Assembly: GCA_017883355.1 (NCBI GenBank)
Contig: JADGNS010000185.1
Coordinates: 1-7,714, forward strand
Origin: Candidatus Solibacter sp.
Lineage (GTDB): Bacteria; Acidobacteriota; Terriglobia; Bryobacterales; Bryobacteraceae
Direction: 5' to 3'
DNA: 7,714 nt
Position numbers and translations under genes: made by a program. Below the pieces are notes generated by a model that ran no database searches, had not been told where the DNA came from, and was given only the letters and a program-made list of their open reading frames with translations. Below are positions 1 to 5,666 of this stretch, in pieces (position 1 is the stretch's first letter; every line of letters begins with the position of its first letter).

Positions 1-171
1 TACCCCGACAAGGACCAGCGTCTCGCCGCGCTCCAGACCGCTATCCAGCAACTGCCGCCCGCCGCCTATTCCCCGCATCCCGGGCTCGACGCGATTCAAC
101 AGGAAGTCTCGAACTTGCTCCCTCGCCCCGCGAAGGACCCCGCGAAGACCCCGCCCCGTCTGGCAAGATAG
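1..171 (+). CDS. C-terminal tail of an unidentified protein (5' end outside window)
   Basis: Frame 1 is open from the first base to a TAG at 169-171, giving 56 residues that begin YPDKDQRLAALQTAIQQLPP. The first part is rich in Gln, Leu and Ala and looks helical. The last 20 or so residues are rich in Pro, Lys and Arg (PRPAKDPAKTPPRLAR) and probably disordered. The stop lies 9 bases before the pyruvate kinase start, on the same strand, which suggests an operon with it. I see no motif that identifies the family. The reading is supported by the lack of stops, by GC-rich third codon positions like those of its neighbours, and by the tight junction with the next gene. Confidence 0.7.
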   Translation, partial: YPDKDQRLAALQTAIQQLPPAAYSPHPGLDAIQQEVSNLLPRPAKDPAKTPPRLAR

Positions 172-180
172 TTCTTAGGG

Positions 181-1593
181 ATGCCCAATACAAAAATCGT
201 AGCCACTCTGGGACCGGCCACCGACCCGCCCGGAGTTCTACGCCAACTACTCGCCGCCGGCGCCGATGTCTTCCGCCTCAACGCCTCGCACGGCACGCAG
301 GACGACCACGCGGCGCGCATCGACGCCGTCCGCAAAGCCGCCCGTGACGCGCGCGTGCACGCCGGTATTCTGCTCGATTTGCAGGGCCCCAAGATTCGCC
401 TCGGATGCTTCGCGGAGGGTCACGCCACGCTCGAGACCGGCGCCACCTTCACCATCACCACCGAAGAGGTGCTGGGCACTTCGGAGCGCGCCTCCACCGG
501 CTACTCGCGCTTCGCCCGGGACGTGCAACCCGGCGACCGCATTCTGCTGGCCGATGGATCCATCGAACTCGTGGCGCTGTCGAGCGACGGCACCAGCGTG
601 CCCACCCGCGTGGTCTCTGGCGGTCCCATTAGCGACCACAAGGGCATCAACCTGCCCGGCGTCCAGGTGAGCATTCCTTCGCTCACCGAGAAAGATCTCG
701 CCGATCTGCATTTCGGACTCACCGCTGGCGTCGATATGGTCGCCCTCTCCTTCGTGCGCAAGGCCGACGATGTGCGCCAGTTGCGCGACCGTTTGGGCGG
801 GCGGCCCGTCACCATCGTCGCCAAGATCGAGAAGCCCGAAGGCTGGGAAAATATCGAGACCATACTCGACGTCACCGATGGCGTCATGGTGGCGCGCGGC
901 GATCTCGGCGTGGAGATTTCTCTCGAGCGCGTCCCCCGCATTCAGAAGTCGATCATCCGGCGCGCGCGGCGCAAGGGCAGATTCGTCATCACCGCCACCC
1001 AGATGCTGGAGTCCATGATCTCTAACGCCACGCCCACGCGCGCCGAAGTCAGCGACGTCGCCAACGCCATCTACGACGGCACCGATGCCGTCATGCTCTC
1101 CGCCGAAACCTCCGTGGGCAAGTATCCCGTGGAGGCCGTGCGCTTCATGGCGCGGATCGCGGCGGAGAGCGAGGATTCCATTCGCCGCAAGGGATATCAG
1201 GATCCGCCCCATCAGGCCGAGCCCAACAGCGCGGAGATCCTGGCCGACGCCGCCCACCATGCGGCGCGCGATTCCGGGGCCAAAGCCATCGTGGTGTTTA
1301 CCTCGCGCGGCTCCAGCGCCCGCATGATTTCGCGCTACCGGCCGCCGGTGGGCGTGTTCGCCATCACGCCCCACGACACCACCGCCCGCCAGCTTTCCGT
1401 CAGCTACGGAGTCACCCCATTGCTGGCGCCCGACGTTTCCAGCACCGACGAAATGCTCAACCAGATGGACAGGGTGCTGATCGAAGGCGGCTTTCTGCAG
1501 AAGGGCGAGCTCGTGGTGTTCGTGGCGGGTTCACCCGTGGGACGGCCCGGCACCACTAATCTGATGAAGCTCCACCGACTGGGACTCGGATAG
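181..1593 (+). CDS. pyk: Pyruvate kinase
   Basis: Catalyses the last step of glycolysis in the cytosol, phosphoenolpyruvate plus ADP to pyruvate plus ATP. The 470 residues match the usual bacterial length. All main family motifs are visible in order: TKIVATLGPA (4-13), FRLNASHG (31-38, with Arg32, Asn34, Ser36 and His37 of the nucleotide and K+ site), LDLQGPKIR (65-73), KGINLPGV (154-161), ALSFVR (188-193), AKIEKPEG (214-221, with catalytic Lys215 and metal ligand Glu217), VARGDLGVE (237-245, with metal ligand Asp241), TATQMLESM (271-279), and RAEVSDVANAIYDGTDAVML (287-306). The C-terminal domain (about 345-470) includes TSRGSSARMISRYRP, as in allosteric bacterial enzymes, and ends normally. 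ATG 181 is chosen because the protein then begins exactly at the conserved first beta strand. A recognisable Shine-Dalgarno is poor (AGGG abuts the ATG), so coupling to the upstream gene is possible. The serine hydrolase follows after 3 bases. No key residue is missing. Confidence 0.97.
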   Translation: MPNTKIVATLGPATDPPGVLRQLLAAGADVFRLNASHGTQDDHAARIDAVRKAARDARVHAGILLDLQGPKIRLGCFAEGHATLETGATFTITTEEVLGTSERASTGYSRFARDVQPGDRILLADGSIELVALSSDGTSVPTRVVSGGPISDHKGINLPGVQVSIPSLTEKDLADLHFGLTAGVDMVALSFVRKADDVRQLRDRLGGRPVTIVAKIEKPEGWENIETILDVTDGVMVARGDLGVEISLERVPRIQKSIIRRARRKGRFVITATQMLESMISNATPTRAEVSDVANAIYDGTDAVMLSAETSVGKYPVEAVRFMARIAAESEDSIRRKGYQDPPHQAEPNSAEILADAAHHAARDSGAKAIVVFTSRGSSARMISRYRPPVGVFAITPHDTTARQLSVSYGVTPLLAPDVSSTDEMLNQMDRVLIEGGFLQKGELVVFVAGSPVGRPGTTNLMKLHRLGLG

Positions 1594-1596
1594 CAT

Positions 1597-2256
1597 ATGG
1601 AACGCACCTTTTCTGCGAACGTGGGTTGCCGCTACCTGCTGCATCTGCCGGAGGAAATCGGCGCGCGCACCGTGCTGGTGGCCGCGCTCCACGGCTTCGG
1701 TCAAAATCCCGAGGACATGCTCCGCCTCACTCGTCATATGGTGGGTCCGCACCACGCCATCGCCGCCATCGAAGGGCCCTACGGCTTCTTCCTGGGCATG
1801 GGGTCGGACAAGGTTGGGTACGGCTGGATCACCAACCGCCGCCCCGCCGAATCCATCCGCCTGCACCACGAGATGGTGCGCCACGTTCTCCAGGAAGCCG
1901 GAAGCGAGGGGGCCATCCCCGCGGAGCGGCGCGTACTCCTCGGTTTCTCCCAGGCGGTCTCGCTCAACTATCGCTTTGCCGAGGCGTACCCGGATTCCGT
2001 CCGCGGCGTGACCGCCCTCTGCGGCGCGCTGCCCGGCGATTGGGACGACGCCCGCCCCGGCCGCCTGCGCCCCGCCGTACTGCACATCGCGCGCAGCCAC
2101 GACGAGTTCTACCCGGCCGAACGAACGGAACAATACGCCCGGCGTTTGCGTCTTCGTTGTGATGACGTGGAGTTCCAGCTTCTCGAAGGCGGGCACCGTT
2201 TCCCTTCCCGCGCTGGCCCCCTCTGGGACGCCTGGCTGAACCGCATCGTGGCATAG
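1597..2256 (+). CDS. Alpha/beta hydrolase, phospholipase/carboxylesterase-like
   Basis: A 219-residue serine hydrolase resembling the small esterase/acyl-protein thioesterase group (COG0400 type, usually about 200-230 residues). It has no signal peptide, so it is probably cytosolic. Visible elements: a beta strand followed by HGFGQN (32-37), which supplies the oxyanion region; the nucleophile elbow GFSQA (116-120, Ser118); SHDEFYP (167-173), matching the family D-x-x-V-P pattern with Asp169 as the acid; and EGGHRFP (197-203) with His200 as the base. The triad is therefore complete. One oddity is Ala120 where most relatives have Gly (GFSQG). ATG 1597 is the natural start, 3 bases after the pyruvate kinase stop. 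Only a weak GGA lies upstream, so translation may be coupled. The substrate cannot be told from sequence; esters, lysophospholipids and acyl-thioesters are all possible. Confidence 0.85.
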   Translation: MERTFSANVGCRYLLHLPEEIGARTVLVAALHGFGQNPEDMLRLTRHMVGPHHAIAAIEGPYGFFLGMGSDKVGYGWITNRRPAESIRLHHEMVRHVLQEAGSEGAIPAERRVLLGFSQAVSLNYRFAEAYPDSVRGVTALCGALPGDWDDARPGRLRPAVLHIARSHDEFYPAERTEQYARRLRLRCDDVEFQLLEGGHRFPSRAGPLWDAWLNRIVA

Positions 2257-2282
2257 TGGGGCAGGCGCTTCCGCCTGCCAAC
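2256..2282. repeat. Hairpin repeat, possible terminator after the hydrolase gene
   Basis: A perfect 8-base-pair stem, GGCAGGCG (2260-2267) against CGCCTGCC (2272-2279), with a 4-base CTTC loop, begins 4 bases after the hydrolase stop codon. No T-run follows, so a classical Rho-independent terminator is not supported. The outer bases (GTGGGGCA on the left, TGCCAAC on the right) recur around the hairpin at 5606-5630. That suggests a dispersed REP-like palindrome that could also end or stabilise the pyk-hydrolase transcript. Confidence 0.6.
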
Positions 2283-2285
2283 TAT

Positions 2286-2315
2286 CAGAGCCGCGACCGT
2301 TAGGGAGCGATCTTC
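2286..2315 (+). repeat. Dispersed direct repeat, copy 1
   Basis: The 24-base core (2286-2309) contains ccgcgaccgtNagggagcg. It matches 4073-4096 except at one base, and 6624-6647 except at two. The match to the 6624 copy continues for 6 more bases with one change (RTCTTC), giving a 30-base unit. It lies in the short gap between the hydrolase hairpin and the propeller gene, ending 22 bases before that gene's ATG. Such a short sequence in three copies within 4.4 kb is not expected by chance. I see no inverted-repeat structure of its own. Confidence 0.8.
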
Positions 2316-2327
2316 TCGTTTATTCTT

Positions 2328-2332
2328 AAGGA
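2328..2332 (+). promoter_or_regulatory. Ribosome binding site of the propeller gene
   Basis: AAGGA lies 5 bases before ATG 2338. It is the clearest Shine-Dalgarno in the window and fixes the start of this gene. It also indicates independent translation, unlike the tightly packed genes upstream. Confidence 0.75.
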
Positions 2333-2337
2333 ATCAT

Positions 2338-4071
2338 ATGGCATCTGGGAAATTCTACCAACGTCCGGCCGTCATGTTGGCCCTGGCCCTGGCTTCAGTC
2401 GGTGGGCTCGTCACCCTGATGGGCCGCCTCGCCACCGGGCCGCAAGTGGCGCAAAAGCGCGTGCAGCTTTCCTCTGGCGAGCAGTCCGAGGCCTACCCAG
2501 CCATTTCGCCCGATGGCAAGCGCATCGCCTACAGCGCGCGCGAGAGTTCCAAGGTCTCTGCCTTCCACGTCTTCGTGCGCGAACTGCCCTCCGGCAAAGC
2601 GCAGCAGTTGACCCGGGGAGAAGGCAGCGACGTGGCGCCGGTGTGGTCGCCCGATGGCGGCACGCTGGCTTTCCTGCGCGTCGAAGAGGGAAGCGCACAG
2701 TGCATCGTCATCCCAGCCGATGGTGGAAGCGAGCGCAAACTCGCCGAACTCGGGTCGCCCGCCGATTCGGGACAACTCCTGCCCGCCGTTTCCTGGAATG
2801 CCGACGGCAAATCGCTGGTCGTGGTGCAGAGCGGCGAGAAGCAGTTGCCCGCTCTCGCGGTACTTGCGCTCGATTCCGGCAAGCTGCGGCGCATCACCAC
2901 CCCGCCCGCGGGCAGCGAAGGAGATTCCACCCCGGCCGTCTCCCCCACCGGCAGCGATATCGCCTTCGTGCGGCACACGCCGAACGAGGGCGCCGATATC
3001 TTTGTCTGCGACGCCACCGGCGCCGGCCTCCGCCGCCTGACGTTCGACGACCGCGGCATCCGCGGCATCGCCTGGACGCGCGACGGCCAGGACCTGCTCT
3101 ACTCCGGCAATCGCGTCGGCGGCTGGCGCCTCTGGCGCGTGTCCGCCAACGGCGGTGGCCCGCGCGATCTCGTCATCGCCGGCCAACAGGCGTACTATCC
3201 GGCCATTGGCCGCAATCGCCTGGCTTACACGGACAGCCCCACGGTGTCCGCCATCTGGCGCGCTACGCTGGGCACGGGCGATACCCTCGAGGAGCGGCCG
3301 CTCATCCGCTCCACCGGGCGCGAGGTCAATCCCGTGTGGTCGCCCGACGGCACCAAGATCGCCGACGTCAGCGATCAGAGCGGCTCTGACGAGATCTTCG
3401 TCGGCGATGCTAACGGGCCCAACCGCGTGCAGATCACGCAGCTCCAGGGACCGCGCATCGGCAGCCTGCGCTGGTCGCCCGACGGCAAGACGCTCCTCTT
3501 CGACGTGTCCAGCGATCACGGGCGGGAAGTCTTCACCGTGCCAGCCACGCCCGGCAACAAGCCGGCCCGCGTCCTGCTCAATGCCTCCAACGCTTCTTAT
3601 TCGCACGATGGCAAGTGGATCTACTTCCAATCGCGCGGCCAGCTCTGGAAAGCCACGGTCACCGGCGGCAATCCGCAAGCCATCGTGCAGCGGGACAACG
3701 CCGGCCAGCCCATCGAATCGGCCGACGGCAAATACATCTACTTCCGTTCGCGCCGCGGCATCTGGCGCATTCCCACCGCCGGCGGCGACGAAGAGGAGGC
3801 TTTCGTGCCCGAACACGATATGTGGGGGCCTGCCAACTTGCAGCCCACGAAAAAGGGTGTCTACTACACCGAGTTCGAGCGCAGCGCGCGCGCCACGGTG
3901 ATCTCCTTTTACGATTTCTCCACCAGGAAAAGCTCCATCGTATTCCGCATGAAGAACGCCGAATGGGGCAGCGGAGCGGGCTTTTCAGTCTCCCCCGACG
4001 GCAAGTACATCCTCTACGCGCGCGTCGATCAGAGCCAGACCAATCTAATGCTGCTGGAAAACTTCCGCTAA
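2338..4071 (+). CDS. Membrane-anchored TolB/WD40-like (PD40) beta-propeller protein
   Basis: A 577-residue protein. Residues 1-9 carry Lys5 and Arg9. Residues 10-29 form one hydrophobic segment (signal anchor or uncleaved signal peptide), so the rest is probably outside the cytoplasmic membrane. PD40-type blades follow, each with an SPDG-like turn: 52-67 (AISPDGKRIAYSA), 100-113 (PVWSPDGGTLAFLR), about 150-163, 199-212, 243-256, 331-344, 376-390, 420-432, 459-471 and 548-562. Some blades repeat at DNA level: TGGTCGCCCGAYGGC occurs at 2644-2658, 3337-3351 and 3472-3486. The C-terminus (SPDGKYILYARVDQSQTNLM, then LLENFR) is, from memory, typical of the sensor halves of acidobacterial CadC-like regulators and Ser/Thr kinases. 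Here no winged helix or kinase domain precedes the anchor. No enzymatic motif is seen. A binding or scaffold role is likely; the ligand is unknown. The gene is bracketed by direct repeat copies 1 and 2. Confidence 0.88.
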   Translation: MASGKFYQRPAVMLALALASVGGLVTLMGRLATGPQVAQKRVQLSSGEQSEAYPAISPDGKRIAYSARESSKVSAFHVFVRELPSGKAQQLTRGEGSDVAPVWSPDGGTLAFLRVEEGSAQCIVIPADGGSERKLAELGSPADSGQLLPAVSWNADGKSLVVVQSGEKQLPALAVLALDSGKLRRITTPPAGSEGDSTPAVSPTGSDIAFVRHTPNEGADIFVCDATGAGLRRLTFDDRGIRGIAWTRDGQDLLYSGNRVGGWRLWRVSANGGGPRDLVIAGQQAYYPAIGRNRLAYTDSPTVSAIWRATLGTGDTLEERPLIRSTGREVNPVWSPDGTKIADVSDQSGSDEIFVGDANGPNRVQITQLQGPRIGSLRWSPDGKTLLFDVSSDHGREVFTVPATPGNKPARVLLNASNASYSHDGKWIYFQSRGQLWKATVTGGNPQAIVQRDNAGQPIESADGKYIYFRSRRGIWRIPTAGGDEEEAFVPEHDMWGPANLQPTKKGVYYTEFERSARATVISFYDFSTRKSSIVFRMKNAEWGSGAGFSVSPDGKYILYARVDQSQTNLMLLENFR

Positions 4072-4072
4072 A

Positions 4073-4096
4073 CAGAGCCGCGACCGTAAGGGAGCG
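4073..4096 (+). repeat. Dispersed direct repeat, copy 2
   Basis: A 24-base copy that differs from copy 1 only at its sixteenth base (A instead of T). It begins one base after the TAA of the propeller gene. The 6-base extension shared by copies 1 and 3 is not conserved here (TTATTC). Together with copy 1 it brackets the propeller gene in direct orientation. Confidence 0.8.
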
Positions 4097-4118
4097 TTAT
4101 TCCGTCATGCTTGGTCTT

Positions 4119-4154
4119 CTCTGCGCTTCCCTCTGCGTTCTCTGCGCCTCTGCG
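4119..4154. repeat. CTCTGCG repeat array (four units)
   Basis: CTCTGCG occurs at 4119-4125, 4131-4137, 4140-4146 and 4148-4154, with start-to-start spacings of 12, 9 and 8 bases. On the minus strand it reads as an alternation of AACGCAGAG and GCGCAGAG. I recall this pattern as a common intergenic repeat in acidobacteria, cyanobacteria and several other phyla. It lies between two convergent stop codons. Its translation on the minus strand (QRRGAENAEGSAEK) is the usual spurious peptide produced by such repeats. Confidence 0.75.
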
Positions 4155-4180
4155 TTGAACGCGCCTTCCCCGCCTCGCCC

Positions 4181-5167
4181 TTACCCCACGCTCAACCAGA
4201 AGCTCTCTTTCCAGGTCCCCCCCGGCGCCACGCTCTGCAACTCCTTGTACACCCCGTCGTGATCCAGGTTGAAGGCGTTCGTAATCGCCGCCATCGGCTC
4301 GAAGCAGATGAAGTCCTGCCCCCGCGGGGCGTAGATCACCGCGACGCTGTACTTCGGCCCGTAGGCCACCGTGATGCGCTCCCGCCCGCCTTCGACTGTG
4401 AAGCGCGCCAGGCCATCCGGGTCGCGGATCAGGTTGGCGAAGACATCGTCCAGAGGCCCTGCGCTCAGCGAGTGCGGGTCGGCGAACTCCACCGGCTTGC
4501 GCTCGCCCGTGGGGATCAACTGCGCGTTCAGCACCAGGTGATCGCGCGCCGCGAAGTGCACGTGCCACTCGTCGCGATGCACGTCGTGCAACTGGAAGTA
4601 CGGATGGAATCCCACCGCGATCGGCATGGGGTCGGTGCCGTGATTCTCGATCGCCGTCTCCACCTCCACCTTGCCGTCGCGCAGCCGGTAGGTCATGGTC
4701 AACGTGTGCGGGAAAGGGAATTGCGCCATCATCTCCGGATGCCGCCAGAACTCCAGGCGGCTGGTTGCCCACGCGCCCGTGGCGTCCGCCTTGGCCTCCA
4801 CCAGTTTCCACGCTTTCGAGAAACCGAGCAGTCCGTGGATCGGCTTCCGATTGCCGTCGCGCCCCACGTTGCCCAGTTCCGGATTCAGCAGGTAGTGCTT
4901 GCCGTTGGCCCAGTAGGCATCGCCATCCAGGCGGTTCGCCCACGGCGCCAGGAACGGCACGCCGCAGAGCCGCGGCCTGGCCGCGAACGCCCCCACACCG
5001 GGGTACGGGAAGTAGAGGTAGTTCCGCCCGCCCACGTTCCACTTGTAGGCCATATTGCCCACTCCGGGCGCGATCTCCAGCTCCACCTTGCGCGCCGCAT
5101 CGGCGAGTTGCACCGTGTCGATTCCGTCCACCGCTTGTTGGCGGGCTGTGTAGTTGTTGGGGCTCAT
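4181..5167 (-). CDS. Aldose 1-epimerase (galactose mutarotase-like)
   Basis: A 328-residue cytosolic protein of the aldose 1-epimerase/mutarotase superfamily (COG2017 type), which interconverts alpha and beta anomers of free sugars or sugar phosphates. Visible signatures: APWANRLDG (74-82, matching the family NRI sugar-contact motif), PIHGLLG (109-115, His111), GFHPYFQL (186-193, His188 as catalytic acid), LDDVFANL (239-246), and FICFEPMAAITNAFN (286-300, with Glu290 as catalytic base). Both catalytic residues are present. The frame stays open upstream to another ATG at 5263, but the ATG at 5167 is preferred: it overlaps the stop of the upstream gene as ATGA, and the extra 32 residues would be an Arg-rich out-of-frame reading of that gene's cysteine tail. 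No strong ribosome binding site precedes it, which fits translational coupling. Free hexose versus hexose-6-phosphate specificity cannot be decided. Confidence 0.9.
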   Translation of the reverse strand: MSPNNYTARQQAVDGIDTVQLADAARKVELEIAPGVGNMAYKWNVGGRNYLYFPYPGVGAFAARPRLCGVPFLAPWANRLDGDAYWANGKHYLLNPELGNVGRDGNRKPIHGLLGFSKAWKLVEAKADATGAWATSRLEFWRHPEMMAQFPFPHTLTMTYRLRDGKVEVETAIENHGTDPMPIAVGFHPYFQLHDVHRDEWHVHFAARDHLVLNAQLIPTGERKPVEFADPHSLSAGPLDDVFANLIRDPDGLARFTVEGGRERITVAYGPKYSVAVIYAPRGQDFICFEPMAAITNAFNLDHDGVYKELQSVAPGGTWKESFWLSVG

Positions 5168-5580
5168 CGAATATCGTCCAGGTCGCGCAGGTCCAGGTCC
5201 GTGTCCTTCTGACAGCACACGCACGGTCCGGGCGCGTATGCGCGAATGTAGCACACGTCGCACCAGTAGGTGATCATCTTCAGTTTGCCGCCATCCCGCA
5301 CCAACAGCGCGCGCGTGTGCTGCGGGTCGATCAGGAATTTTCCGGGCGCCGTGAAGTGCCCGCGAGCCTCCACCTCGAACCCGTTGACCCGCGGATCGTG
5401 CAGCACCTTCCGTGTGGGTGTATCGCCATCCAGCACGATGCGTTGGTGCTCCGCGGTCTCCACCAGCGGCGCCTCGCCGCTACGCACCACCAGCTTGCCG
5501 CGCACCGTTTCGCTCTTCGGCGGAGTTGACGCTTGAAGGGAAAAGACGGTCAGGAACAGGAAACACAAACAAACCCTCAT
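5164..5580 (-). CDS. Small secreted protein with C-terminal cysteine cluster, function unknown
   Basis: A 138-residue protein. MRVCLCFLFLTVFSLQAS is a likely Sec signal peptide, with cleavage near residues 17-18. There is no lipobox, since Cys4 and Cys6 sit too early. Residues 25-104 look beta-rich and could be a small OB-like barrel (inference). The tail holds Cys107, Cys110, Cys120, Cys122 and Cys123, a CX2CX9CXCC pattern suited to metal binding or disulfides. It ends in an acidic DLDLRDLDDIR. I do not recognise a named family. I recall similar YWCDVC...CCQ tails in acidobacterial hypothetical proteins, but cannot confirm this. GAGGT directly abuts the ATG, which is unusually close. TTG at codon 5 would be better spaced but would remove Arg2, the only positive charge at the N-terminus of the signal peptide. 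The stop overlaps the epimerase start (ATGA). Confidence 0.75.
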   Translation of the reverse strand: MRVCLCFLFLTVFSLQASTPPKSETVRGKLVVRSGEAPLVETAEHQRIVLDGDTPTRKVLHDPRVNGFEVEARGHFTAPGKFLIDPQHTRALLVRDGGKLKMITYWCDVCYIRAYAPGPCVCCQKDTDLDLRDLDDIR

Positions 5581-5605
5581 ACCTCATTGTACCGGGCAAA
5601 GTCAG

Positions 5606-5630
5606 GTGGGGCATGCTTTAGCTTGCCAAC
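5606..5630. repeat. Hairpin repeat related to 2256-2282
   Basis: GGCATGC (5610-5616) pairs with GCTTGCC (5621-5627) across a TTTA loop, with one mismatch. The outer GTGGGGCA (5606-5613) and TGCCAAC (5624-5630) are identical to those around the hairpin at 2256-2282, while the inner stem and loop differ. This points to one palindromic repeat family with two copies in the window. Confidence 0.6.
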
Positions 5631-5646
5631 GCCCGCTTGCGGGCGT
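5629..5646. terminator. Perfect 7-bp hairpin downstream of the glycosyltransferase gene
   Basis: ACGCCCG (5629-5635) pairs perfectly with CGGGCGT (5640-5646) around a CTTG loop. It lies 20 bases past the glycosyltransferase stop on the minus strand, with the preceding hairpin next to it. A stem this GC-rich could terminate or attenuate transcription before the secreted protein gene. No T-run follows on either strand, so it may simply be part of the repeat element. Confidence 0.4.
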
Positions 5647-5666
5647 ATTCTCTCGCGGCTCCGCCG

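Larger units (their letters stand above)
4072..4180. other. Intergenic region between convergent genes, filled by repeats
   Basis: These 109 bases separate the propeller stop (4069-4071) from the epimerase stop (4181-4183, minus strand). They hold repeat copy 2 and then the CTCTGCG array. The remaining 4155-4180 is pyrimidine-rich (CCTTCCCCGCCTCGCCC), and I see no clear hairpin. Neither gene has a recognisable intrinsic terminator here. No credible small gene is present. Confidence 0.7.
5581..5666. other. 86-base gap between the glycosyltransferase and the secreted protein genes
   Basis: This gap holds two adjacent hairpins (5610-5627 and 5629-5646) and the 5' region of the secreted protein gene. 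On the minus strand a TACAAT (5591-5586) resembles a -10 box, but no matching -35 is visible and it sits only 5 bases before the ATG. Whether the downstream pair has its own promoter is open. Confidence 0.5.

Noticed and set aside
247..1374. Long open frame (375 codons) on the minus strand opposite pyruvate kinase
   Set aside because: The plus strand encodes an unmistakable pyruvate kinase. The antisense frame is rich in Gly, Ala, His, Asp and Arg with no motif, as expected from GC-rich third positions.
2257..2337. A sigma-70 promoter for the propeller gene
   Set aside because: TATTCT near 2321-2326 has only four matches to TATAAT, and no convincing -35 is present. A promoter probably exists in this gap but cannot be placed.
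2395..3816. Long open frame (473 codons) on the minus strand opposite the propeller gene
   Set aside because: Its composition is a mirror of the PD40 codons (Gly, Ala, Arg, Val rich), with no ribosome binding site or fold pattern. The plus-strand gene is clear.
4068..5042. Alternative minus-strand frame running through the convergent gap
   Set aside because: It is a shifted reading of the epimerase gene, and its tail is only the translation of the CTCTGCG array and repeat copy 2.
4259..5212. Open frame of 317 codons on the plus strand opposite the epimerase
   Set aside because: The sequence is rich in Arg, His, Val and Gln without motifs, while the minus strand carries both catalytic residues of a mutarotase.
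5168..5263. N-terminal extension of the epimerase to ATG 5263
   Set aside because: The extra 32 residues are Arg-rich and come from reading the cysteine-tail gene out of frame. The ATGA start at 5167 gives a normal mutarotase N-terminus.
5586..5591. TACAAT as a -10 promoter element for the secreted protein gene
   Set aside because: No -35 box is found 16-18 bases upstream, and the distance to the ATG would leave almost no leader. Five matches of six alone are weak evidence.
5653..5663. An 11-base reverse-orientation match to the 5' part of repeat copy 3
   Set aside because: The match stops after 11 GC-rich bases and lacks the diagnostic GACCGTNAGGG part, so it may be chance.
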